DNA of 64,000 bases, from contig CP054837.1 in the NCBI GenBank assembly GCA_028768525.1, positions 5,390,001-5,454,000 of the forward strand, in the 5' to 3' direction. The DNA is from Desulfobacter sp. Its GTDB lineage: Bacteria > Desulfobacterota > Desulfobacteria > Desulfobacterales > Desulfobacteraceae. This document shows positions 48,233 through 57,078 of this stretch, piece by piece. Both the position numbers and the translations under genes were made by a program. Below the pieces are notes generated by a model. That model had not been told where the DNA came from and ran no database searches. It saw only the letters and a list, made by a program, of their open reading frames with translations. The number at the start of each line of letters is the position of its first letter. Within the stretch, counting starts at the first letter, position 1.

Positions 48233-49294
48233 ATGAGTACACAAGCCGTTCCCGAGGCCATGGGAAGGAAAAAAGAACATCTGGGGCGTTATCTGCTCAC
48301 AGGCGCCGCAGGTATGGCCCTGTGGTGGCTGGTATACAGACAGCTGCCTGCCTTGTCCAAATGGCTGACCTACAGTCTTCTGCCCATTGACCGGGGATCC
48401 CATCTTGGGGATTCCATCGAGTTTTTCCTTTACGATACCCCTAAGGTGATGATGCTGCTGGTTCTGGTGGTGTTCGGGGTGGGGATCATCCGAAGCTTTT
48501 TTACACCGGAGAAGACCCGGGCTTTTCTTTCCGGTAAAAGTGAATTTGCCGGCAATGTGCTGGCGGCCCTGCTCGGGATTGTCACCCCCTTTTGTTCATG
48601 TTCCGCCGTGCCACTGTTCATCGGGTTTGTCACGGCAGGGGTCCCCCTGGGGGTGACTTTTTCCTTTTTGATTGCCGCGCCCATGGTCAATGAGATCGCC
48701 GTGGGACTGCTGTACGGTTTGCTGGGCTGGAAGGTGGCGGCCATTTACATGGGAACCGGGCTCTTTGTGGCTGTAACCGCCGGATGGGTCATCGGCCGGA
48801 TGAAGCTGGAAGGCCATATTGAAGACTGGGTCACCCAGGCCACTGCCGCTGCCGTGGAAATGGAAGAGGAAAAGATGAGCTGGAAGGACCGCATGGTATA
48901 TGGATGGGATGCGGTAAAAGAGATCATCGGCCGGGTCTGGATTTTTGTGATCCTGGGCATTGCCGTGGGGGCCGGCATCCACGGGTTTGTGCCCGAAGGT
49001 GTCATGGCATCGGTCATGGGCAAGGGGGCCTGGTGGTCCGTGCCCCTTTCAGTACTCATCGGGGTGCCCATGTATTCCAATGCCGCCGGGGTCATCCCCG
49101 TGGTGGAGGCCCTGCTGGGCAAGGGGGCGGCCCTGGGATCCGTCCTGGCATTCATGATGAGTGTGATCGCCCTTTCCCTGCCGGAGATGGTGATCCTGCG
49201 CAAGGTGCTCAAGCCCAGGCTCATCGGCGTGTTTATCGCTGTGGTGGCCTGCGGCATTTTATTGGTCGGCTATTTGTTTAATATGATTTTATGA
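48233..49294 (+). CDS. ArsP/DUF318-type permease
   Basis: A 353-residue inner-membrane protein with about eight to ten hydrophobic helices. The FCSCSAVPLFIGF segment carries the family Cys-x-Cys, and APMVNEIAVGLLYGLLGWKV and GVPMYSNAAGVIPVVEAL are family landmarks. Related proteins export trivalent organoarsenicals (ArsP) or serve as permeases for thiol-binding metals. Its gene follows the ArsR gene after 25 bp and precedes a thioredoxin gene by 16 bp. The neighbouring redox protein suggests coupling between a reduced thiol partner and export. Substrate is inferred. Confidence 0.85.
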   Translation: MSTQAVPEAMGRKKEHLGRYLLTGAAGMALWWLVYRQLPALSKWLTYSLLPIDRGSHLGDSIEFFLYDTPKVMMLLVLVVFGVGIIRSFFTPEKTRAFLSGKSEFAGNVLAALLGIVTPFCSCSAVPLFIGFVTAGVPLGVTFSFLIAAPMVNEIAVGLLYGLLGWKVAAIYMGTGLFVAVTAGWVIGRMKLEGHIEDWVTQATAAAVEMEEEKMSWKDRMVYGWDAVKEIIGRVWIFVILGIAVGAGIHGFVPEGVMASVMGKGAWWSVPLSVLIGVPMYSNAAGVIPVVEALLGKGAALGSVLAFMMSVIALSLPEMVILRKVLKPRLIGVFIAVVACGILLVGYLFNMIL

Positions 49295-49310
49295 TTCAGG
49301 AGACAGGATA

Positions 49311-49544
49311 ATGGAAATAAAAGTACTGGGACCGGGCTGTGCCAAATGCAAGAAAACCGATAAACTGGTCCGGGAAGTGGTGGCTGAACTCGGGGCGGAT
49401 GCAGATGTGGAAAAAGTGACGGATATGATGCAGATCGCCTCCTACGGGGTGTTCGGCACCCCTTCGGTGATTGTTGACGGGGAGGTGAAATGTTCGGGCA
49501 AGGTGCCCAAGAAAGACGAAATAAAGTCCTGGCTCCAGGGCTGA
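49311..49544 (+). CDS. Small thioredoxin-like protein (TM0996/MTH895 type)
   Basis: A 77-residue one-domain redox protein. It begins MEIKVLGPGCAKCKK, with the active-site CAKC (Cys10 and Cys13). It continues with the thioredoxin-like pattern including the cis-Pro in FGTPSVIVDGEV. A third Cys (Cys near residue 60, KCSGKV) is notable. These minimal glutaredoxins are common beside ArsP-type permeases, and their thiol pair likely serves the permease or the metal. A GGAGACAGGATA site precedes the ATG, and a strong terminator follows. Confidence 0.85.
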   Translation: MEIKVLGPGCAKCKKTDKLVREVVAELGADADVEKVTDMMQIASYGVFGTPSVIVDGEVKCSGKVPKKDEIKSWLQG

Positions 49545-49557
49545 TACTCCAGGACAC

Positions 49558-49597
49558 AAAACAGCCGCTGCCCGCCTTTGAGGGCAGCGGCTGTTTT
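49558..49597. terminator. Bidirectional terminator between the thioredoxin gene and glpK
   Basis: A perfect 16-bp stem (AAAACAGCCGCTGCCC / GGGCAGCGGCTGTTTT) with an 8-base loop has T-runs at both ends and lies between convergent genes. Confidence 0.9.
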
Positions 49598-49610
49598 GCC
49601 GTCTGTACGT

Positions 49611-51134
49611 TTAATCTTCGTCTTTCCAGGAAAAGGTCCGGTCCACGGCCTTTTTCCATCCTTTGTAGAATTTATCTCTTTTTTCTTCGGCCATGCCCGG
49701 TTCCCAGGTGGTATGAACATGCCAGTTTTCCTTGAGGGCATCGGTGTCAGGCCAGAATCCCACGGCAAGCCCTGCGGCATAGGCTGCGCCCAGGGCGGTG
49801 GTCTCCGCCACCTTGGGCCGGGTCACGGCCGTATTCAGAATATCGGCCTGGAACTGCATCAGGGTGTTGTTGGCCACCATGCCGCCGTCCACCTTTAAGG
49901 ATTTGAGATCCAGTTCATCCCCCAGGTCCTGGATAATGGCTTCCACAATGTCCCGGGTCTGAAAGGCCGACGCTTCCAGGACGGCCCGGGCAATGTGTCC
50001 CCGGTTGGCAAACTGGGTGAGCCCTGCGATGACGCCCCGGGCATCGGACTGCCAGTAGGGGGCAAAGAGTCCCGAAAAGGCCGGTACAAAATACACATCC
50101 CCGTTGTCTTCAACCGTGTTGGCCAGGGCTTCTATCTCCGGGGCCTCCTTGATCAGCCCCAGGTTGTCCCTGACCCACTGCACCAGCGCCCCTGCATAGG
50201 CGATGGAGCCCTCCAGGGCATACACCGGTGCCTGGTCCCCGATCTGGTATCCCAGGGTGGTGAGCAGGCCGTTCTGGGAGAAACGGATATCGCTGCCGGT
50301 GTTGAACAGAAGGAAACAGCCGGTGCCGTAGGTGTTTTTAGCTTCTCCGGGGGCAAAACAGGTCTGGCCGAAAAGGGCGGCCTGCTGGTCCCCCAGGGCC
50401 CCGCCGATGGGAACCTCCGTGTTCAGGGGGCCGCTGTATTCGGTTCTGCCGTATGCCTGCGGGTCGGAAGAGGGGACGATTCTGGGCAGACAGGTTTCCG
50501 GGATTCCGAATGTCTTAAGGATATCCCGGTCCCAGGCCAGGGTTTTCAGGTCCATGAGCAGGGTCCGGGAGGCGTTGGTCACGTCCGTGACATAGGACCC
50601 CTTGCCCGGGCCGCCGGTAAGATTCCAGGTCACCCAGGTGTCCATGGTGCCGAAACAGGCCTCTCCCTTGTCAACAGCCGCCTTGACCTCGGGAACATTA
50701 TCGATCATCCATTTGATTTTGGGGCCTGAAAAATAAGTGGCTGTGGGCAGGCCGGTGGTCTGGCGGAAGGCATCCTTGCCGTGGGCCCTGTCCAGTTCCC
50801 GGCAGATTTTATCCGACCGGGTGCACTGCCAGACAATGGCATTGTACAGGGGGTCTCCCGTGTTTTTGTTCCAGGCCACAACGGTTTCCCGCTGGTTGGT
50901 AATACCGATGGCCGCCAGGTCCTTTCCGGTAATGCCTGCTTTTTCCAGGGCGCCCCGGATCACGGTCTGGGTATTTTTCCAGATTTGCCGTCCGTCGTGT
51001 TCCACCCAGCCGGGTCTGGGCAGGATCTGGTCGTGTTCCATCTGGTCCAGGCCGATGATGGCCCCGTTCTTGTCGAATATGATAAAGCGCGTACTGGTGG
51101 TGCCCTGGTCCAGTGCTCCGAGATATGCTGCCAT
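49611..51134 (-). CDS. glpK: Glycerol kinase
   Basis: A 507-residue FGGY-family kinase, the usual length, which phosphorylates glycerol to glycerol 3-phosphate in the cytoplasm. It starts MAAYLGALDQGTTSTRFI, then NQRETVVAWNK, WQCTRS and a C-terminal nucleotide-binding GAAYAAGLAVGFW. The catalytic Asp lies in the DGGMVANN segment. No glpF or glpD is adjacent, so it may serve glycerol or lipid-derived glycerol without a local operon. The ribosome site is GACGGAGGCATTCT. A 12-bp palindrome (AATTGATCAATT, 51200-51211) and a nearby TTGATCA copy lie upstream. Confidence 0.95.
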   Translation of the reverse strand: MAAYLGALDQGTTSTRFIIFDKNGAIIGLDQMEHDQILPRPGWVEHDGRQIWKNTQTVIRGALEKAGITGKDLAAIGITNQRETVVAWNKNTGDPLYNAIVWQCTRSDKICRELDRAHGKDAFRQTTGLPTATYFSGPKIKWMIDNVPEVKAAVDKGEACFGTMDTWVTWNLTGGPGKGSYVTDVTNASRTLLMDLKTLAWDRDILKTFGIPETCLPRIVPSSDPQAYGRTEYSGPLNTEVPIGGALGDQQAALFGQTCFAPGEAKNTYGTGCFLLFNTGSDIRFSQNGLLTTLGYQIGDQAPVYALEGSIAYAGALVQWVRDNLGLIKEAPEIEALANTVEDNGDVYFVPAFSGLFAPYWQSDARGVIAGLTQFANRGHIARAVLEASAFQTRDIVEAIIQDLGDELDLKSLKVDGGMVANNTLMQFQADILNTAVTRPKVAETTALGAAYAAGLAVGFWPDTDALKENWHVHTTWEPGMAEEKRDKFYKGWKKAVDRTFSWKDED

Positions 51135-51517
51135 AGAATGCCTCCGTCACGTCGTGGTTCGGTTATTATTATTGATCATTTACATACAATACTTATGGGA
51201 ATTGATCAATTTTTTTGGGCCGGGTCGGGCGGTCAGGTAAAAATATCGTAAAAGGCCCGGAGGATGGTGGGGTAACAGTCTGTCCCGGTCTGATATATAT
51301 GATACATATGCCGGATACGCAAAATCGCATTAAACGAAAAGCGTAAAGGTGAATCGTGTTTTTTGGGCCCAACGGTTTTTCCTGTGACTCCGGCAGGTTC
51401 CGGTAATTGCCGCAGGAGGGAAAAAGATATGCACAAGGCGCTTGACAATTGGACGGGGGCTTGATTAGGTAGGAAAATTACCCGTCAGGGACAATCCAAA
51501 CATAGGGAGGTTTCTCC
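51135..51517. other. Intergenic region, 383 bp
   Basis: No gene is supported here. It holds a 12-bp palindrome (AATTGATCAATT at 51200-51211) and a TTGATCA partial copy at about 51172, both upstream of glpK. It also has a TTGACA at 51443-51448 in front of the DUF6125-like gene, with no convincing -10 box. Confidence 0.5.
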
Positions 51518-52282
51518 ATGGCAGATGCTCCGTTCACTGATCAGGAATCTTGTAGTGCGCAGGATTTGAACCGGGACGAAAAACAGGCCCTGGTGGTTGA
51601 CATGCTCACCCGCATCATCGTGCATTACGGCCTGTGGTTTAATGAGGTCCAGCACCAGTTGGGGATGGAAAGGGCGCTGTCCGCCCTGGACAAGGCCACC
51701 AAGAACAGTTTGGGCATTGCCATGAAGCATTTATCCGGCGCCCTTGGGTTTGAACTTGAAAACGGGATGCCCAAAGCCCTGGCACAGCTGGATGACAACA
51801 CCCTGGAAACGCTGTTGCCGGCCGTGGCCAAATCCTGGCTGGCCAATGACGGGGTCTGGTTTCAGGCGGTGGAATTCGACCACGGCATGAACGATGCCAA
51901 GCGGTGCAACGATTCCTGCTGGACGAGATTTTCCCCCTACGAGGCCCATGCCATAAAAAATATCCTGGGCCTGGGGGAGCGTCCCGGCCTGGAGGGATTG
52001 AAAAAAGCGTTGAATTTCAGAATGTATGCCTTTATAAACCGGCAGACAATGGTTGACGAAGGACCGAAAAGTTTTGTATTTGAGATGAGTGAATGCCGGG
52101 TCCAGCAGGCACGGCTGAGAAAAGGGCTTGATGATTACCCCTGCAAGTCGGCCGGACTTGTGGAATATACCTATTTTGCCCGGGCCGTAGACCCGCGGAT
52201 ACGAACCGAATGCATCGGGTGTCCCCCCGACGCCCACCCCGAGGACTGGTTCTGTGCCTGGCGGTTTATCCTAGATGATTGA
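51518..52282 (+). CDS. DUF6125-like cytosolic protein
   Basis: A 254-residue soluble protein. The N-terminus (IIVHYGLWFNEVQHQLGM) and the LANDGVWFQAVEFDHGM motif place it with an uncharacterised family of anaerobes, which I believe is DUF6125. It has eight or so cysteines and histidines, and the C-terminal CIGCPPDAHPEDWFCAWRF could bind a metal or a thiol ligand. No reaction is known to me. ATAGGGAGGTTTCTCC before the ATG is a strong site. It lies 66 bp upstream of the transcarboxylase operon and might be cotranscribed with it. Confidence 0.65.
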   Translation: MADAPFTDQESCSAQDLNRDEKQALVVDMLTRIIVHYGLWFNEVQHQLGMERALSALDKATKNSLGIAMKHLSGALGFELENGMPKALAQLDDNTLETLLPAVAKSWLANDGVWFQAVEFDHGMNDAKRCNDSCWTRFSPYEAHAIKNILGLGERPGLEGLKKALNFRMYAFINRQTMVDEGPKSFVFEMSECRVQQARLRKGLDDYPCKSAGLVEYTYFARAVDPRIRTECIGCPPDAHPEDWFCAWRFILDD

Positions 52283-52348
52283 TTTTGTAAAACCTGATTT
52301 TAAAAATACTAAAGTAGACCTGTAAAAATATAAGGAAGGGATTGAATT

Positions 52349-53902
52349 ATGGGAGTCATTTCTGACAAGATCCAGGATTTGAAGCAGAGAAAAGAAAAAC
52401 TCAAGGGCATGGGCGGTGAAAAAGCCCTGGCCAAGCGGCGTGAGAAGGGCGTGCTCAATGCCAGGGAGCGCCTGGACCTGCTCTTTGACGCCGGCACTTT
52501 CAGGGAAGTGGATATGTTCGTCACCCATCGGTGCACCAATTTCGGCATGGAAACCAAGGAAATTCCGGCGGATGGCGTGGTCACCGGTTACGGCCGGGTT
52601 GACGGGCGTACGGTTTTTGCCTATGCCCAGGATTTTACGGCCCGTGCCGGTTCCATGGGGGAGATGCAGGCCAAGAAAATCTGCAAGGTCATGGACCTGG
52701 CCATGAAGGCCGGCGCCCCCATCATCGGGATGAACGACTCCGGCGGCGCCCGGATCCAGGAGGGCATCGACGCCCTGTCCGGATACGGTGAGATCTTTTT
52801 TAGAAATTCAGCGGCTTCCGGAGTGATCCCCCAGATTTCCGCCATCATGGGCCCCACGGCCGGCGGCGCGGTCTACTCCCCGGCCATGACCGATTTCATT
52901 TTCATGGTCAAGAATACCTCCTATATGTTCATCACCGGCCCCAACGTCATCAAGGCGGTCACCGGTGAGGAAATTTCCTTTGAAGACCTGGGCGGCGCCA
53001 TGGCCCACAATGAAAAATCAGGCGTGGCCCAGTTTGCCTGCGAGTCTGACGAAGACTGCATCAACCGGATCAAGCAGCTCCTTTCCTACCTGCCGGCCAA
53101 CAACATGGAAGATCCCCCCATCGTGGATACCGGGGACTCTCCCGGCCGCATGGACCCGGCCCTTGATACCATCATCCCGGACAGCCCCAACCAGGGCTAT
53201 GATATGAAAAACGTGATTGCCTCCATTGTTGACAACGGGGAGTACTTTGAGCCCCATGAATATTTTGCAAAGAATATCCTTATCTGCTTTGCACGGCTCA
53301 ACGGCCGCACCATCGGCATCATCGCCAACCAGCCCAATGTCATGGCCGGCTGCCTGGATATTGACGCCTCGGACAAGGCCACCCGGTTTATCCGGTTCTG
53401 TGACGCCTTTAATATTCCCATGCTCACCATTGCCGACGTTCCCGGGTACCTGCCCGGTTCCAACCAGGAGTGGGGCGGTATCATCCGCCACGGGGCCAAA
53501 CTGCTCTGGTGCTACTCCGAAGCCACCGTGCCCAAGCTCCTGCTCATCACCCGGAAGGATTACGGCGGATCTTACCTTGCCATGTGCTCCAAGCACCTGG
53601 GGGCGGATATGGCCTTTGCCTGGCCCTCCGCTGAGATCGCCGTAATGGGCGCCGAGGGGGCGGCAAATATCATCCATGCCCGTGAGATAAAGGCAGCGGA
53701 AGATCCCGCGACCACCCGCAAGGAGAAGATTTCCGAATACAACGAGCTTTTTTCCAATCCCTATTGCGCGGCCGCCAGGGGGTATGTGGATTCGGTCATT
53801 GTACCGTCTGAAACCCGCCCCCGTCTGATTGACGCCCTGGAAGCCCTGTCCACCAAGCGTGAACTGCGCCCGGCCAAGAAACACGGAAATATCCCGGTTT
53901 AA
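52349..53902 (+). CDS. Acyl-CoA carboxyltransferase (12S/MmdA-type) subunit
   Basis: A 517-residue carboxyltransferase that moves CO2 between biotin and propionyl/methylmalonyl-CoA. The family segments are GGEKALAKRREKGVLNARER, MNDSGGARIQEG (acyl-CoA oxyanion loop), GPTAGGAVYSPAMTDF and DVPGYLPGSNQEWGGIIRHG with the CoA/biotin pocket. Next comes a 71-residue protein, then the 5S-like subunit with its biotin carrier. This arrangement is a transcarboxylase (methylmalonyl-CoA:pyruvate carboxytransferase) or a Na+-pumping decarboxylase. No membrane beta subunit is present, so transcarboxylase fits better. Confidence 0.87.
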   Translation: MGVISDKIQDLKQRKEKLKGMGGEKALAKRREKGVLNARERLDLLFDAGTFREVDMFVTHRCTNFGMETKEIPADGVVTGYGRVDGRTVFAYAQDFTARAGSMGEMQAKKICKVMDLAMKAGAPIIGMNDSGGARIQEGIDALSGYGEIFFRNSAASGVIPQISAIMGPTAGGAVYSPAMTDFIFMVKNTSYMFITGPNVIKAVTGEEISFEDLGGAMAHNEKSGVAQFACESDEDCINRIKQLLSYLPANNMEDPPIVDTGDSPGRMDPALDTIIPDSPNQGYDMKNVIASIVDNGEYFEPHEYFAKNILICFARLNGRTIGIIANQPNVMAGCLDIDASDKATRFIRFCDAFNIPMLTIADVPGYLPGSNQEWGGIIRHGAKLLWCYSEATVPKLLLITRKDYGGSYLAMCSKHLGADMAFAWPSAEIAVMGAEGAANIIHAREIKAAEDPATTRKEKISEYNELFSNPYCAAARGYVDSVIVPSETRPRLIDALEALSTKRELRPAKKHGNIPV

Positions 53903-53920
53903 CCTCAGGAGAATTTACTT

Positions 53921-54136
53921 ATGGATAACAAGAAACTGGCTGCGGCCATGGCGGCCGTATACATGTATATCAGAACCGGGGAAGAGGCGGCTGCCGCTTC
54001 AATGCCTGCCCCCGCCGATCCTGTTCCCGAGCCTGCCGGGCCGCAACCCGTGGCCAATATCAATGTCTGGGGGCTTGCCGGCCGCCAGGCCATTATGAAT
54101 GCCGGCAATATGATGCAGCTTAGAATGTTTAAATAA
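53921..54136 (+). CDS. Small accessory subunit of the carboxyltransferase complex
   Basis: A 71-residue protein. It starts with a short helix (LAAAMAAVYMYIRTGEEAAAA), then a Pro-rich linker (PAPADPVPEPAGPQP), then a short conserved-looking end (INVWGLAGRQAIMNAGNMMQ). Similar ends are found in the small epsilon-type subunits of methylmalonyl-CoA decarboxylases. It lies 18 bp after the 12S-like gene and 34 bp before the 5S-like gene. It may glue the two enzymes or assist biotin-carrier docking. Without the membrane beta subunit a pump role is not supported. Confidence 0.7.
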   Translation: MDNKKLAAAMAAVYMYIRTGEEAAAASMPAPADPVPEPAGPQPVANINVWGLAGRQAIMNAGNMMQLRMFK

Positions 54137-54170
54137 AGACAAAAAAATAGTTTATATAAGAGAGGACACT

Positions 54171-56201
54171 ATGAGCGAACACAACGAAGTAAAAATGGTT
54201 GAGATGAACTACGCCGCAGACCGTCCCAAGGCGGCCAATCCCCTGAAAATCGAAGACCTGTCACTGAGGGACGGGCACCAGTCCCTGTTTGCCACCCGGG
54301 GCCGCACCGAGGACATGATCCCCGTGGCCGAGCAGATGGATGAAGTCGGGTTCTGGGCCGTGGAAGTCTGGGGCGGCGCCACCTTTGATACCATGCACAG
54401 GTTCCTGGGGGAAGATCCCTGGGAGCGGCTGCGGACCCTGAAACGCTATTTCAAAAAGACCCCCTTTTCCATGCTGCTTCGGGGCCAGAACCTGGTGGGC
54501 TACCGGAACTATGCCGATGATGTGGCCAAGCTTTTTGTGAAAAAGACCGTGGACAACGGCCTGGAAGTATTCAGAACCTTTGACGCCCTCAACGATTACC
54601 GGAACTTTGAGACCGTGGTGCCCGTGATCAAGGAATGCGGCGCCCATTTCCAGGGCTGCATCTGTTATACTCTGACAGAACCCCGCCTGGGCGGAGATGT
54701 ATACAACCTGGAATACTACGTGAAAAAAGCCCAGGAACTTGAGGCCATGGGCGCCGACTCCATCTGCATCAAGGATATGGCCGGCCTCATGTCCCCCTAC
54801 GATGCCTATGACCTGGTCAAGGCCCTGAAGGCCAAGGTAAAACCCCTGATCCACCTGCACTCCCATTTTACCTCCGGCATGTCTCCCATGACCCATTTCA
54901 AGGCCGTGGAAGCCGGTGTTGATATCATTGATACCTGCATGAGCCCCTATGCCTACAGGACCTCCCATGCCGCCCTGGAACCCCTGGTCATGAGCCTCCT
55001 GGGAACCAACCGGGATACCGGCTTTGACATCAAGCGCCTGGCTGCCATCAACGACACCCTGGAAAAGGATGTCATGCCCAAATACAAACACCTGTTGGAC
55101 GACACCAAGGTTTCAATGATCGATATCAACGTGCTGCTGCACCAGACCCCGGGCGGCATGCTCTCCAACCTGGTGAATCAGCTCCGTGAAATGGACGCCC
55201 TCGATAAGATCGACGCGGTTTACAAGGAGCTGCCCCGGGTCAGAAAGGAACTGGGCCAGATTCCCCTGGTCACCCCCACCAGCCAGATCGTGGGCACCCA
55301 GACCGTGAACAACGTGCTCTTTGACACGGATGACGAGCGGTACAAGATGATCACCGCCCAGGTAAAGGATCTGTGTTACGGCCTTTACGGCAAAACCAGC
55401 GTACCCATTGATGCGGACGTTCAGAAAAAAGCCCTCAAGGGATATGACCGCGGAGAGGAACCCATCACCTGCCGTCCGGCCGAAGTGCTTGAACCTGAAC
55501 TGGAAAAGGCCAGGGAACAGATCGGCGATCTGGCCATGGATGATGAGGACCTGGTCCTTTACACCCTCTTTCCTGTCACCGGCAAGAAATATCTCATGCA
55601 AAAATACGGCAAGGAACAGGTGCCTGATTCCCTTAGACCCATCACCCTGGACGATGTAAAAAAACAGGATGAGATCATTAAAAAGGCCAAGGCCGGCAAA
55701 CTCATTGAGCCTCAGGGTGATATGCCTGAAAAAAGCGAGTTTGCCCGGACCTTCAACGTCTTTGTCGAAGGGGAATACTTTGAGGTCGGTGTTGATGAGG
55801 TGGGCGGATCTCCTGTGATTACCTATGCCGCTCTGGCCGCTGAAGTGCCTGCCGCACCGGCAGCGCCGGCAGCACCAGTGGCGCCTGCGCCTCCAGCAGC
55901 GCCTGCCGCCCCTGCTGCGCCTGCCGCACCGGCTCCGGCGCCTAAAGCAGAGGCCCCTAAACCTGCCCCTGCCGCAGCATCCGGTGCAGGCACCCCGGTG
56001 AAAGCCCCCATGCCCGGCATGGTCATCAAATATGAAAAGAATGTGGGCGATACGGTGAACGAAGGCGATACCGTTGTGGTCATTGAAGCCATGAAAATGG
56101 AAAACGCCCTGCCGGCAACGGCCAGCGGCAAAATTACCGCCATCAATTTCAGCTCCGGCGATTCCGTTGCCAAGGACGATGTCCTTGCAACCATAGAATA
56201 A
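54171..56201 (+). CDS. Pyruvate carboxyltransferase (5S) with fused biotin carrier
   Basis: A 676-residue protein. Residues 20-300 form the HMGL-like TIM barrel (EDLSLRDGHQSLFATRGRTE, metal site residues, GADSICIKDMAGLM). Residues 300-500 form the conserved carboxylase domain, followed by a 60-residue Ala/Pro linker (570-600). At 610-676 is a biotinyl domain with Lys642 in EAMKMEN. It would decarboxylate oxaloacetate or transfer CO2 to pyruvate. In propionibacteria 5S and 1.3S are separate, so this is a fusion. The Ala/Pro linker gives the carrier freedom to swing between this and the 12S-like subunit. The pathway is likely succinate-propionate. Confidence 0.88.
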   Translation: MSEHNEVKMVEMNYAADRPKAANPLKIEDLSLRDGHQSLFATRGRTEDMIPVAEQMDEVGFWAVEVWGGATFDTMHRFLGEDPWERLRTLKRYFKKTPFSMLLRGQNLVGYRNYADDVAKLFVKKTVDNGLEVFRTFDALNDYRNFETVVPVIKECGAHFQGCICYTLTEPRLGGDVYNLEYYVKKAQELEAMGADSICIKDMAGLMSPYDAYDLVKALKAKVKPLIHLHSHFTSGMSPMTHFKAVEAGVDIIDTCMSPYAYRTSHAALEPLVMSLLGTNRDTGFDIKRLAAINDTLEKDVMPKYKHLLDDTKVSMIDINVLLHQTPGGMLSNLVNQLREMDALDKIDAVYKELPRVRKELGQIPLVTPTSQIVGTQTVNNVLFDTDDERYKMITAQVKDLCYGLYGKTSVPIDADVQKKALKGYDRGEEPITCRPAEVLEPELEKAREQIGDLAMDDEDLVLYTLFPVTGKKYLMQKYGKEQVPDSLRPITLDDVKKQDEIIKKAKAGKLIEPQGDMPEKSEFARTFNVFVEGEYFEVGVDEVGGSPVITYAALAAEVPAAPAAPAAPVAPAPPAAPAAPAAPAAPAPAPKAEAPKPAPAAASGAGTPVKAPMPGMVIKYEKNVGDTVNEGDTVVVIEAMKMENALPATASGKITAINFSSGDSVAKDDVLATIE

Positions 56202-56234
56202 TCGACGTCCTGAAAATTAAATAATTACACAAGA

Positions 56235-56267
56235 ACAGGGGGACGGATTTGACATCCATCCCCCTGT
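56235..56267 (+). terminator. Hairpin after the transcarboxylase operon
   Basis: ACAGGGGGA-c-GGAT and ATCC-a-TCCCCCTGT form a 13-bp stem with one mismatch and a TTGAC loop, 34 bp after the stop. It lacks a strong U-tail, so termination may be incomplete. Confidence 0.5.
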
Positions 56268-56317
56268 GCTTACTTTGGTAAACTGAACATGCGGATTACC
56301 AAAAGGAGAGTTGAAGA

Positions 56318-56995
56318 ATGGCGTTTGAAACCAAAGAAGAACTTCTGGAAAAATATATTAAAATGGAAAAGCCGGTCTGCCCCGACTGCAATCAGGAGAT
56401 GACCCTCTGGGAAGTCCCTCCCATCAATTTTTCCGATGGATTGGGATGGCAGACCCCCTATCTGTTTGTCTGCTTTAACGATGAGTGTTCATCCTATAAA
56501 GGGGGCTGGGAACATCTCATGGATACCATGGAAGCACCTGCTTCCTACCGGTGTTATTGTGAGCCCGGCGCCAAAAATTTTGAATACATGCCTGTTTTCA
56601 GTCCCATCGGTGCCACCGGGTCCAAGCTGGATGATGCGGCACTGATTCAGCAGGAAGCGCAGAAAGAGCTGATGAAACAGACCTTTTCTCTGCTCACGGA
56701 TTATTATATAAACAAGGACTGGGACGAGATTCTCAAGATCTGCCTGGATCCAAATATCCCGCCCAAGGCTCGGCTCAAGGCGGTTGATATGGTCGGCGAA
56801 CTTGGCGGGCCCGAGGCCACAGAGAACCTGCTCAACCATAATTTCCCCACACCGGTTCTCAAAGAGGCGGTGGCAAAGGCGGTTGACCAGCTCCATGAGC
56901 GCCACTTTACACGGGAATGTCCCTATTGCGCCGAAATCATCAAAAAACGGGCAAAGGTCTGCAAGCACTGCAATAAAGAGGTCAGCAGGGCTTAA
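56318..56995 (+). CDS. Zinc-ribbon protein with HEAT-like helical part
   Basis: A 225-residue cytoplasmic protein. It has an N-terminal zinc ribbon (CPDCNQEMTLWEVPP, then CFNDEC), a middle stretch with weak HEAT-like repeats (PKARLKAVDMVGELGGPEATENLL, LKEAVAKAVDQL), and a second C-x2-C pair at the end (CPYCAEIIKKRAKVCKHC). It probably binds protein or nucleic acid. I know no defined function. It follows the transcarboxylase after a hairpin and precedes a strong terminator. The ribosome site is AAAGGAGAGTTGAAGA. Confidence 0.75.
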   Translation: MAFETKEELLEKYIKMEKPVCPDCNQEMTLWEVPPINFSDGLGWQTPYLFVCFNDECSSYKGGWEHLMDTMEAPASYRCYCEPGAKNFEYMPVFSPIGATGSKLDDAALIQQEAQKELMKQTFSLLTDYYINKDWDEILKICLDPNIPPKARLKAVDMVGELGGPEATENLLNHNFPTPVLKEAVAKAVDQLHERHFTRECPYCAEIIKKRAKVCKHCNKEVSRA

Positions 56996-57036
56996 TTACC
57001 CGGGCCCAATATGCTAACGCATAAAAGCTGTTGAAG

Positions 57037-57078
57037 GGCCTCAGCGGCAAATTTAATTTGCCGCTGAGGCCTTTTTTA
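57037..57078 (+). terminator. Strong intrinsic terminator after the zinc-ribbon gene
   Basis: GGCCTCAGCGGCAAA pairs with TTTGCCGCTGAGGCC (15 bp) around TTTAA, followed by six T. The convergent HsdR_N-like gene ends one base downstream. Confidence 0.88.

Noticed and set aside
51443..51475. TTGACA as promoter of the DUF6125-like gene
   Set aside because: No acceptable -10 sequence occurs at 16-18 bp, so it is only mentioned in the gap description.
55850..55975. Ala/Pro-rich sequence as a DNA repeat or array
   Set aside because: It is the flexible linker of the carboxylase; the repetition comes from codon use for Ala and Pro.
55823..56194. Minus-strand Ala-rich open frame
   Set aside because: It is the antisense of the Ala/Pro linker and biotinyl domain of the 5S-like subunit.
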